Below the pieces are notes generated by a model, which worked only from the letters and a program-made list of their open reading frames with translations, ran no database searches and was not told the DNA's origin. A DNA stretch of 64,000 bases from Ruegeria sediminis. Its GTDB lineage: Bacteria; Pseudomonadota; Alphaproteobacteria; Rhodobacterales; Rhodobacteraceae. The position numbers and the translations under genes are program-made. The stretch spans positions 310,001-374,000 of the forward strand of contig NZ_VCPD01000003.1 of assembly GCF_005938215.1 (NCBI RefSeq), given 5' to 3'. This document shows positions 1-7,313 of the stretch, one piece after another. Each line of letters begins with the position of its first letter. The stretch's first letter is position 1.

Positions 1-946
1 TTTCTCACGCGCCTTCCGCCGCTGGAGCGGCGTTGCACCGTCCAACTGGCGCGAAGGCTGGCGGTGACTCTGGCGTCGCTGCCGCATTGCCCCAAACTGC
101 TCCCCAGATTTCTGATTGGTAGAAGATCTTGCCTGTATCCTGCGCAACCAAGACAGATGTCGAGGACCAAAGGTCTGCATTGCACAAAACGCGAAAGGAA
201 CAAGCCAACCGCAGCGAACGACCGGTTTCCGCCCTGCTTGTGGCATACGCGGCAAAAACCGTCGGTTGGGTCCTTCCTGAGTCCTTCCCTCGTGTGGGCA
301 ATTCGCGCCCCGTGACCTCGGTGTGTCGCGTGCCAATGCAGGGTTGAGGATAAGGTTGTTGTTGTTGAATTGGCGACCTGCAATCAACTTCCAGAAAAAA
401 GTCATTGGATCATAATGGGGGAGGGGGTGGGGCAAATCCCTGAAACCGCCCAAGCACCAAACCCGTCTCTACCCCCACGCGCAGATCTTTTTTTCCCGTG
501 ATGGTCGAGTTTTCGAGCAAGTCGAGGATAACAAAAAAAATTTGTTGGTCGTATCTGGTTTAGTTGGCGAGGGACGAGGAGTAGAAGAATATTACCTATA
601 TTATAGTGGCTTATGCGGTTGGTTGGCTTGCGGATGTCACTGGTTTCTCACCCAATTGGGGCGTGAGGAGATTCGAGCTGTTTTGGGAATCATTTTTCCC
701 GACAGTCGATTGCCGAGTGTTCAGCCCCAGCTGAGTGGTCGAGTTTGATTGTTATCGCATGACCAAGCCCTTGGTCCATCGCGACGACGGTTTCCGGCGC
801 AATCGTGAACCTCCCTGGCCTTAGCTCAGGGCACTATGTGGTCGTTTGGTGTTGTGTTCTTCAAAAATCCGTCGATCAAGATTTGTGCTTCTACAGACTG
901 ATTTGCAACAGCTTGAGGTTGAATGTGCCAACGCCGTGTTGTGAGG
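1..946. other. Left-edge region without a recognisable gene
   Basis: No frame on either strand gives a protein I can recognise, and base composition is irregular compared with the genes that follow. Visible structures are a G-run (5+5+4 Gs) at 417-432, an AT-rich palindrome AACAAA-N5-TTTGTT at 530-546, a small hairpin GGGAA/TTCCC at 685-700, and an 11-bp direct repeat TGGTCGAGTTT at 502-512 and 736-746. These could be regulatory or the remains of decayed genes. Nothing shows an origin, a partition site or a transposase. Confidence 0.5.
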
Positions 947-1588
947 TCAAAGCGCCTGAAACTGATTGGTCTCCGGATCGAATGCCATCAAAGTGCCGCC
1001 ACCGAGATCCTGCCAAATGCCATGCAGACGTAGACCCCGATCTGCAACAGCGCTTGCAACATTGGGGTAGGTCATGAGGTTCTCCAGCGACGTCATCACG
1101 CTGATGAACTCCAGTGCGCGCACCCGGGCTTGTGGCGATGAAAGCCCTTCTACGCGATGGAATTCATCGCCCACGATCTTCAACCAAGTCGAAAGCGCAG
1201 GAGTGACGCTGATTGAGTTGGGATCCACGGCCAGATCATGACAGGCCTTGATGCCCCCGCATTGTGAATGACCAGCAATGACTATGTGACTGATTTCCAG
1301 GACATCAACGGCATAATCGATGGCAGCGACCGTGCCATGGTGGCCCCCTTCATCGTGGAACTTCGGAACGAGGTTGGCTATGTTGCGGTGCACAAAGATA
1401 TCACCCGGGTCCGCATCGAAGATCTTCGAAGTCTGGACACGGCTGTCACAACATCCGATGGCAAAGACCCTTGGGGTTTGACCATGATCGGCAAGCTCAC
1501 GGTACTTTTCACTGGCTTGATCGAAGTCGGTCGCCTTCCATCTTGCGTATCCCTCAATCAAGAACTCAGGCAATGCGCTTATTCCCAT
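947..1588 (-). CDS. Beta-class carbonic anhydrase
   Basis: Predicted zinc enzyme interconverting CO2 and bicarbonate in the cytoplasm. The 213-aa length suits the beta class. The first zinc cysteine and the Asp-Arg dyad lie in a CCDSR motif (about residue 47), and the second zinc pair is in GHSQCGG (about residues 106-112). The start has a strong ribosome site (AGGAGGAG) about 5 bases upstream. It is the last gene of a minus-strand run behind the C45, ATP-grasp and nitrilase genes, with only 19 bases to its upstream neighbour. A biotin carboxylase, which consumes bicarbonate, is encoded under the same likely regulator at 7314-8684. A role in supplying that bicarbonate is therefore attractive, but inferred. 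Confidence 0.93.
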   Translation of the reverse strand: MGISALPEFLIEGYARWKATDFDQASEKYRELADHGQTPRVFAIGCCDSRVQTSKIFDADPGDIFVHRNIANLVPKFHDEGGHHGTVAAIDYAVDVLEISHIVIAGHSQCGGIKACHDLAVDPNSISVTPALSTWLKIVGDEFHRVEGLSSPQARVRALEFISVMTSLENLMTYPNVASAVADRGLRLHGIWQDLGGGTLMAFDPETNQFQAL

Positions 1589-1607
1589 GATCTCCTCCTA
1601 AGGCCTG

Positions 1608-2639
1608 TCATTCCACACTCGAAAACCCATGCAAAAACCGGCTGGACGTCCTCGGTGCATCGGACAGCGCGACGGTTACAGTCATTTCCCGGAAGTCATC
1701 GAAGGACTGGCTGATCAGTTGGGTATCCCAGATGTAATCGACGTCGCCTGCGCGCGGTGACATCAGGCAGCTGTAGAGCGTGCCAAAGCCTCGGTTGTAA
1801 GCGTAAGATCGCAAGGGAGGCTTCTGGAAGCTCGCGAAGAGGTCTTGCGTGGTCGGGCGATGCGTTGCCTTTGACAGGTCCTCAAGGACCGACGCGCGCT
1901 CTTCTGAGCGCGCGAGCGCCACATAGGCCTCCCACCGTTTTGCGGATTGGTGATTGGTGGCATAGGGACGCTCCAACACCTTCGCGCGCGTGCCGGGCGC
2001 AATCTCGACGGTCCTCGCATCACCTGAGCAATCATTGAGTGTGATGTTATAGGCCATGTGGCAGGGCACGTAGTTCAAGGCTTCGATGGCCTGCTGGGTG
2101 GTGTCGCAGGTCTGCAAAACATACCGCAGGATGATCGGGATACCGAAGCCGACGCCGGTGGCCCGGCTGCCGCCAAACGCGAGGCTGACTGCCAATCCGA
2201 ATTCGTTGATGCCATCAAGACACCCCCAAAGGCTGTCTATCGTCGAGATGACGCGCGTATTGCCCCAGTTTGTCAGGGCGACGGTCCCCTCAAAAAGGCG
2301 CGGGCTGTAATCATAGCTGCGAAAAAGCACGGGCTGTCCGCTCGACCAGAGGCCGATCTGGCTGCACCCGGTCACATAGGCCGGTGGGCAATACATCGAC
2401 AGAAACCTTGCCGCTGTATCGTCCACGCCTTGGGCGGAGATCAGGTCCTGATAGATCGCAAAGAGCTCCGGCATATGTGCGCGGAGAGATTTCTCACAGG
2501 CCACAAAAGTCTGCCGATGTGCGATCCCCTCAGAGAGATACCAACGCCGGTAAGCGGGCCAGAACTTGTCGAACGCTGCTTTCCAACGCGTATCCGCCCT
2601 GTCGTACTTGACGAAATTGAAGCTCAGATTGCGGGACAT
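1608..2639 (-). CDS. C45-type Ntn amidohydrolase / acyltransferase-like protein
   Basis: The 343-aa protein resembles the peptidase C45 family (acyl-CoA:6-aminopenicillanate acyltransferase and linear amide hydrolases). The presumptive nucleophile cysteine is in TGCSQ (about residue 92), followed by the family-typical RSYDYSPR segment and a GINEFGLAVS segment where the family has a conserved small-residue strand. Many C45 members self-cleave just before the Cys. Here that would remove about 91 residues; it cannot be verified by reading. The start codon overlaps the ATP-grasp stop (ATGA), so the two are translationally coupled. The family cleaves or transfers amide-linked acyl groups. The substrate here is unknown. 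Confidence 0.78.
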   Translation of the reverse strand: MSRNLSFNFVKYDRADTRWKAAFDKFWPAYRRWYLSEGIAHRQTFVACEKSLRAHMPELFAIYQDLISAQGVDDTAARFLSMYCPPAYVTGCSQIGLWSSGQPVLFRSYDYSPRLFEGTVALTNWGNTRVISTIDSLWGCLDGINEFGLAVSLAFGGSRATGVGFGIPIILRYVLQTCDTTQQAIEALNYVPCHMAYNITLNDCSGDARTVEIAPGTRAKVLERPYATNHQSAKRWEAYVALARSEERASVLEDLSKATHRPTTQDLFASFQKPPLRSYAYNRGFGTLYSCLMSPRAGDVDYIWDTQLISQSFDDFREMTVTVALSDAPRTSSRFLHGFSSVE

Positions 2640-4084
2640 CAGATGATCTTGAACGCTCCCGGTTCCAGAATCTGCGCAGGTGAGTCCTCGAAGGGTGCAA
2701 AGGGGCGCGCGCTATAGCCGGACCGGATGGCATTGACCCAGTCCTTGGCGCGTTTCGTGAGTTTGTGGTTCTTCGACATCAACCGGCCCTTGGTGATCAG
2801 GATGCCGAGGTCCGCGCCCTCATAGCAGTAGTCATCCTTGCCCGCGATGCGCAGGAAAAAGCCTTCGGTCGCATTGTCGAGGTTCGAGCGACGCAGATCG
2901 AAGCGGTCAAGCTGCAGCTTGCCATTCGCATCGACGCGGTAGATGCCACTTTCCGGTGCGTCTTCGATTACGCCGACATCGTCTTTGGTGTATTTGATTA
3001 CCAATTGCGACCAGGTGTCGATGTTTTCGGGGTTGCTCCAACGCTGGTTCACCTCGGCGATATCGATGTCAAAATCCTGGCCACTGAATTCAAGGAGGTG
3101 GAAGAGGAACAGTGGCATATCGGCGAAGGCGAAAGACGCGATGTTCGTCATGGCCGAAGCACCGGTCACGCGGGGATTGAGCTCTCCGAGCCAAACCTCA
3201 CCGGTGACTTCGTCGATCAGGAAATCCAGCTCGAAATACCCGCGATAGCCGGTCTTGCGCAACTCCTCACCAAACTTGAAGGTGAGGTCGCGGGCTTGCT
3301 CAGAGATCTCCAGCGGGAAGGCATCGGGCGAGATTTCATTACCCGCCCAGCCACCCCGATAGGGTGTCAGCTCCTTGAAGCCGACGATCTCGGTCATGAG
3401 CGGGCCAACAACCGTGCCGCAACGCGTGGTGCAGGCCTCAATCGCGGCCTGACGGCATTTGATCCGCTTCATGATCTTGACCTTGCCACCTGAGACGATT
3501 TCATCTGCGTGTTTGTCCCAAGTGCTCTTGCTGGAGACAAAAAAGGTGGTGTGACCCGAGTCCCCGAAAGCGGTCTGGATCACGAGATCGGTTCCAAGGT
3601 GCTGGGCCTTCTTGCAGAGATCCTCATAGGAGGAAACGCGCGCCAGGATATTTTGAACGCTCGGCACACCCGCACGCTCGCCGATCTTCACCGTCTCGAT
3701 CTTGTCATCGAGCTTGTTGCGCAGGCGCGCTTTCGGGAAAGGTATCTTGAGCTTCGCCGCCTTGGCGAGCTGTTCTGTCTGCTCGTCGAACATGAGGAAA
3801 ACGCCTTGGCCGCGTTTCTTCGAGCGAATGAAGTCGAGGACGTCCTTGTTTGCGAGTAGATGGTTGTTGATCTCTTCCATGCTCTCGAACTCCTGCGCCG
3901 CATCGCGCGGGGGCACGAAGACATTTGGATGGCGCCCATCAAAGCAATCGATCAGGTTGATGAACTTGAAATTGCTGACCCAGGTGTCGATCCCGAGGAG
4001 ATTGAACGGGCTGGCCCCGATGAAATAGATCGGTTGTTCGTTCCGGTGAAAAAACAATCTTGCATCTGCAACCGAAGTCAACAT
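2639..4084 (-). CDS. ATP-grasp ligase of unknown substrate
   Basis: A 481-aa protein with an ATP-grasp core. KARLRNKLDDK (about residues 121-131) looks like the lid before the grasp domain. The magnesium-binding end of the fold is visible as FELDFLIDE followed by GEVWLGELNPRVTGAS (about residues 297-325). This matches the E...N-P-R pattern of carboxylate-amine ligases and biotin carboxylases, but no biotin carrier is attached. I place the start at 4084 because AAGGA stands 5-8 bases upstream; the reading frame stays open further upstream with no good ribosome site. ATP-grasp enzymes form amide or carboxy-phosphate bonds via acyl phosphates. Placement between an amidase and an amide hydrolase suggests amide synthesis or activation in the same pathway. 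Confidence 0.75.
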   Translation of the reverse strand: MLTSVADARLFFHRNEQPIYFIGASPFNLLGIDTWVSNFKFINLIDCFDGRHPNVFVPPRDAAQEFESMEEINNHLLANKDVLDFIRSKKRGQGVFLMFDEQTEQLAKAAKLKIPFPKARLRNKLDDKIETVKIGERAGVPSVQNILARVSSYEDLCKKAQHLGTDLVIQTAFGDSGHTTFFVSSKSTWDKHADEIVSGGKVKIMKRIKCRQAAIEACTTRCGTVVGPLMTEIVGFKELTPYRGGWAGNEISPDAFPLEISEQARDLTFKFGEELRKTGYRGYFELDFLIDEVTGEVWLGELNPRVTGASAMTNIASFAFADMPLFLFHLLEFSGQDFDIDIAEVNQRWSNPENIDTWSQLVIKYTKDDVGVIEDAPESGIYRVDANGKLQLDRFDLRRSNLDNATEGFFLRIAGKDDYCYEGADLGILITKGRLMSKNHKLTKRAKDWVNAIRSGYSARPFAPFEDSPAQILEPGAFKII

Positions 4085-4118
4085 GACGAGTTCCTTTCTG
4101 GAGCGTTGGACCCACGGT

Positions 4119-4982
4119 TCAGCATGGATAGAGGTCCCGAAGGGGCATCTGCAGGGGGCCAAGCCCCCTAAGATAGGTTGTGGTGGGACCCGGTTTGTAA
4201 ATGTCGAAATCGATCGACTTGTCGCGATAGGACTTGAGAGTCTGGCCCAGTCCGTTCGCGCCACGTTTGCGGCAGCGCTTAACAAGGGCTAAATCAAGTT
4301 CGAGCGGGAATACGGAATCTGCCTGTCCGGCATCGTGCAAGATGCGGCCGGTGGGGTCAGCGACCACCGAGCGCCCGATCCCACCGGCATCGAGGCCGTT
4401 TACGTCGACGACGTAGCATTGGAACATGACGGCCGTTGCGCGGGCAATGGCCAGCTCTGCATCGCGGTCTGTCGTGCCAGTCAGGACCGGATGCAACAGG
4501 ACTTCGACGCCTTGGGAAACGAGCGTTCGGGTCGTTTCCGGAAACCAGATATCATAGCAAATGCTCAGACCGAAGCGCCCGACATCGGGGACGTCGAAAA
4601 TGAGGAAGTTCTCACCTGCCTTGACCCCGTGCTCATAGGGGCGGAAGGGAAACATCTTGTCGTATTCTCCGACGATCTCTCCTTCGGGATTGATGACCAC
4701 CGTGTGGTTGAACACGTCCTCACCCCGTTTGACGAAGTAGGACCCTGGGCAGAGCCAGACCCGATGCTTGGCCGCGAATTCGCGAAAGGGCGCTTCGATG
4801 CTCTCAGCATCCTCGGTAGCAAAACCGATCGACGGACCGTGCGGGGCAAGCTCGCTAAACAGGATCATGTCTGTCCAGGGATGGACGTGGACGATCTTGC
4901 TAGCTCGCTGCAGCATCGCAGGAATGTTGTTGCCTGATACGGACACAGGCATCTGCACGCCGGCCACTGAGAAATGAGTCAT
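4119..4982 (-). CDS. Nitrilase-superfamily amidohydrolase
   Basis: A 287-aa carbon-nitrogen hydrolase. The catalytic triad is readable: Glu in FSELAPHGP (about residue 42), Lys in EYDKMFPF (about residue 110) and Cys in SICYDIWFPE (about residue 143). The superfamily hydrolyses nitriles, primary amides and N-carbamoyl groups. The loops around the active site fit amidases better than true nitrilases, but the substrate cannot be read. An upstream in-frame ATG at 5009 exists; I prefer 4982 because AAGGTG lies about 8 bases ahead and superfamily members begin near this point. It is the first gene of the minus-strand operon, 34 bases before the ATP-grasp gene, with a LysR-type palindrome at 5091-5105 upstream. 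Confidence 0.85.
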   Translation of the reverse strand: MTHFSVAGVQMPVSVSGNNIPAMLQRASKIVHVHPWTDMILFSELAPHGPSIGFATEDAESIEAPFREFAAKHRVWLCPGSYFVKRGEDVFNHTVVINPEGEIVGEYDKMFPFRPYEHGVKAGENFLIFDVPDVGRFGLSICYDIWFPETTRTLVSQGVEVLLHPVLTGTTDRDAELAIARATAVMFQCYVVDVNGLDAGGIGRSVVADPTGRILHDAGQADSVFPLELDLALVKRCRKRGANGLGQTLKSYRDKSIDFDIYKPGPTTTYLRGLGPLQMPLRDLYPC

Positions 4983-5090
4983 CCATCGCACCTTCGAACA
5001 TGGGTGCAAGGCTGCCAGGCGCCTTGCTTTTCTTATTCTGTTAGGTGGGAAAGGGGACCAAAATATAGTTCAAATTCGCGATAGCGCCCC

Positions 5091-5105
5091 ATCGGAAGAA
5101 CCGAT
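5091..5105. promoter_or_regulatory. Candidate LysR operator upstream of the amidase operon
   Basis: The 15-mer ATCGGAAGAACCGAT has ATCGG/CCGAT arms and the T-N11-A layout typical of LysR-type operators. It lies 108 bases ahead of the nitrilase start. It shares its ATCGRAA...CGAT design with the two sites at 6083 and 6179 on the other side of the lysR gene. Seen directly; function is inferred. Confidence 0.6.
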
Positions 5106-5130
5106 TTCTAGCTTACCCGGCAAAGCTGGA

Positions 5131-6048
5131 TCACTTCCGTCCGCTGAATTGCGCCATCTGCGGTGAGACAAAACTTGCCTTAAAGTAGTCCACTAGGAGG
5201 TTCATCGCCGGTGTAAACTCGACGCCGCTTCGCCATGCAATACCAACGTCCATCGTCGGAATCTCCACATCGGTGGAAACGGTTTCCAGGCGTTTGCCTT
5301 CCAAAGACCACGGGCGATAGACCATGTCGGACAAGATAGCCACGCCTTGCCCATTCGCGACCATCGATCTGCACGCCTCAACGGACGACGTCCTGAGCTT
5401 CGTGTTGGGCAGATAGTTGGTTTTACTCCAATATTTCATAGCTGTATGCGCTGCTTCGTCGACGGTCAGCATGATGTAGTCTTCGTCCGCAATCTCTTTG
5501 AAGCTGGCTTTTCCGCGCTCCAGAAAGCGGTGTCCCGCCGGAAGCCAAAGCCTCCGCGACGACTTCAGGAGTGTCTCCGATTCAAGGTCGGGATTGCTGA
5601 GATTCGATGTGAGCAGCACGGCGAGATCAAAACGATTAGCCAGAAGCCCGTCCTCGATGCTCTCCCGGTTAAGCTCGCTGATCTGGATGTCGAGGCCAGG
5701 ATGGAGGCGCGCAAGCCGATCGATGTGAAAGGGCAGAAAATAGCCCAGCACCGTATAGGTCGCAGCCAAGGTGATCGTACCGCTCACTTCAGAGCGGCGC
5801 TTCGTCAGTCTCTTGGCGTCGTCGACCTTGTCCAGGATTTCCCGTGAGGCGGCGAGAAACTCCCGCCCTGCATCTGTCAGCTCCATGCCTTGCGATGATC
5901 GAACGAAAAGTTCCGCATCCAAAATAGCCTCAAGCTCCTTGATCGCACCCGTAACCGAGGATTGAGAGATCGATAGAGCGTTCGCAGCCCGACTCACCTG
6001 GCCCGATTCTGCTGTTGCGACGAAATATTTGAGGTGACGCAGGTTCAT
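5131..6048 (-). CDS. LysR-family transcriptional regulator, probable pathway activator
   Basis: A 305-aa LysR regulator. The N-terminal winged helix (MNLRHLKYF..., with SQVSRAANALSISQSSVT as the recognition region, about residues 17-35) is followed by the periplasmic-binding-fold effector domain to the C-terminus. The frame runs open to 6222, but family alignment places the start at MNLRHL (6048). It is divergent from the pxpA-like operon with 226 bases between. It is flanked on both sides by matching T-N11-A palindromes, so it probably controls both neighbouring operons and itself. The effector is presumably the pathway substrate or an intermediate. Confidence 0.9.
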   Translation of the reverse strand: MNLRHLKYFVATAESGQVSRAANALSISQSSVTGAIKELEAILDAELFVRSSQGMELTDAGREFLAASREILDKVDDAKRLTKRRSEVSGTITLAATYTVLGYFLPFHIDRLARLHPGLDIQISELNRESIEDGLLANRFDLAVLLTSNLSNPDLESETLLKSSRRLWLPAGHRFLERGKASFKEIADEDYIMLTVDEAAHTAMKYWSKTNYLPNTKLRTSSVEACRSMVANGQGVAILSDMVYRPWSLEGKRLETVSTDVEIPTMDVGIAWRSGVEFTPAMNLLVDYFKASFVSPQMAQFSGRK

Positions 6049-6082
6049 GCCATTCGGATAGCACAATATTTGAAGCCTACCT

Positions 6083-6097
6083 ATCGGAAATTTCGAT
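6083..6097. promoter_or_regulatory. LysR operator site 1 in the divergent promoter region
   Basis: ATCGGAAATTTCGAT is a near-perfect palindrome with T-N11-A spacing, 35 bases upstream of the lysR start. Position and symmetry fit a recognition/autoregulation site. It is centred 96 bases (about nine helical turns) from the second site, on the same DNA face. Confidence 0.68.
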
Positions 6098-6178
6098 GCC
6101 CGTAACTCACTGTGCAGCTGCAGAAATTTTTTTGTCATAAAAAGCAATATCCTGAGAGAATTCCTTGGCAGTTGCAGT

Positions 6179-6193
6179 ATCGAAAATTCCGAT
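6179..6193. promoter_or_regulatory. LysR operator site 2 in the divergent promoter region
   Basis: ATCGAAAATTCCGAT lies inside a longer inverted repeat (GTATCG at 6177-6182, CGATAC at 6190-6195). It has T-N11-A spacing and sits about 80 bases upstream of the pxpA-like start, as expected for an activation site near the promoter of the plus-strand operon. Confidence 0.68.
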
Positions 6194-6274
6194 ACAGGCG
6201 CTTCAGAATAAAGAAATTTCAATCCTCAACGCTTTTTGTGAACGTATTCGAAACTTTAGACAGGGAAGCAAAGC

Positions 6275-7051
6275 ATGAAAGAGATTGTCGACCTCAACTG
6301 CGATATGGGCGAGGGGTTTGGTCAATGGAAATTGGGCGAAGCTCCTGATGAAGAGATCATGGCCCTTATCAGTTCGGCTAACATCGCGGCCGGGTTTCAC
6401 GCGGGCGACCCCAACTCCATGGATCGCGTGGTCAAACTCGCCCAGACCTATGGTGTGGGTTTGGGAGCGCATCCAGGCTACAATGATCTTCAAGGGTTCG
6501 GACGTCGCTACATTAAGACCAGTTCAGAAGAGCTTGTGAACGACATTGTCTACCAAGTTGGGGCAATTCGCGAATTTGGCCGCCGGCACGGGATCAGTCT
6601 TCAGCATGTAAAACCGCATGGCGCACTTTACATGGAAGCCGCGGTTAATGAAGAGCTGTCAGAGATGATCGTCGATACCTTGAGCAAGACCTGTGGCACT
6701 GCAATCATCTTCTGCATGGGCGTCTCCAAAACTTTCGAAGTGGCGAAACGGGTCGGACATCCGGTGGTGAGGGAGTTTTACGCCGATCGTGACTACGACA
6801 AATCCGGATCGATTGTCTTCGCCCGTCACGTGGCGCGCCCCAAACCAGAGGAAGTCGCCGAAAAATGCGTGCGAGCCTGCAAGGAAGGCGTCGTGAGAAC
6901 AGTCGACGGAGAAGATATCTCCATCGAGTTCGAGTCCATCTGTTTCCACTCCGACACGCCAGGCGCGCTGGACATGGGTAAAGCTATCCGCGCGGGACTG
7001 ACGAATGCCGGGATCACAATCGCACCAGCCGCGACCGTGCTGGGACTTTGA
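6275..7051 (+). CDS. pxpA: LamB/YcsF family protein, 5-oxoprolinase subunit A-like
   Basis: A 258-aa LamB/YcsF protein. The signature [11 protein letters not shown] (residues 5-15), the segment [12 protein letters not shown] (about residues 34-45) and the [10 protein letters not shown] segment (about residue 110) match PxpA. PxpA acts with PxpB and PxpC in ATP-dependent opening of 5-oxoproline to glutamate; the family is also associated with lactam use in fungi (lamB). It is the first gene of a run continuing with biotin carrier, biotin carboxylase, KipI and KipA genes 11-25 bases apart or overlapping. The presence of biotin enzymes leaves open whether the substrate is 5-oxoproline or another lactam or amide. 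Confidence 0.88.
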   Translation: MKEIVDLNCDMGEGFGQWKLGEAPDEEIMALISSANIAAGFHAGDPNSMDRVVKLAQTYGVGLGAHPGYNDLQGFGRRYIKTSSEELVNDIVYQVGAIREFGRRHGISLQHVKPHGALYMEAAVNEELSEMIVDTLSKTCGTAIIFCMGVSKTFEVAKRVGHPVVREFYADRDYDKSGSIVFARHVARPKPEEVAEKCVRACKEGVVRTVDGEDISIEFESICFHSDTPGALDMGKAIRAGLTNAGITIAPAATVLGL

Positions 7052-7075
7052 GAATACTGAGGGAGGAATACCACA

Positions 7076-7312
7076 ATGGCACAAGTACTTTCGCCGCTAC
7101 CGGGCACATTCTACATGAAGCCGTCGCCGGAAGCCGCACTCTACAAGAACCCCGGCGATCCCGTCGCTGTTGGTGACACGATCGGTCTCATCGAGGTGAT
7201 GAAGACATTCATAGAAGTCAAAGCCGAGTTTGCCGGGACCTTCTCCGCATACCTAGCTGTTGATGGTGTGCCGGTGACCGCAGGTCAGGCGCTTGCAGAA
7301 TTGGTGGTCTGA
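7076..7312 (+). CDS. Minimal biotin carboxyl carrier protein
   Basis: A 78-aa lone biotinyl domain. The biotin-accepting lysine is in EVMKTF (about residue 45), replacing the usual EAMKM. It begins with the SPLPGTFY strand typical of AccB-like domains and lacks the Ala/Pro-rich N-terminal extension of fatty-acid AccB. This makes it a dedicated carrier rather than the housekeeping one. A GAGG-type ribosome site precedes the ATG. It ends one base before the biotin carboxylase start, so the two are surely co-translated. It would shuttle carboxybiotin from the carboxylase to the KipI/KipA transferase. Confidence 0.93.
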   Translation: MAQVLSPLPGTFYMKPSPEAALYKNPGDPVAVGDTIGLIEVMKTFIEVKAEFAGTFSAYLAVDGVPVTAGQALAELVV

Positions 7313-7313
7313 A

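Noticed and set aside
5..301. Open frame on the minus strand at the left edge
   Set aside because: The sequence is low in typical domain patterns, lacks a ribosome site, and the first 946 bases show no coding bias.
1268..1714. Plus-strand open frame across the carbonic anhydrase and C45 genes
   Set aside because: It is antisense to two genes with clear catalytic motifs.
2765..3493. Long plus-strand open frames opposite the ATP-grasp gene
   Set aside because: They are shadows; the minus strand has the ATP-grasp motifs and translational coupling.
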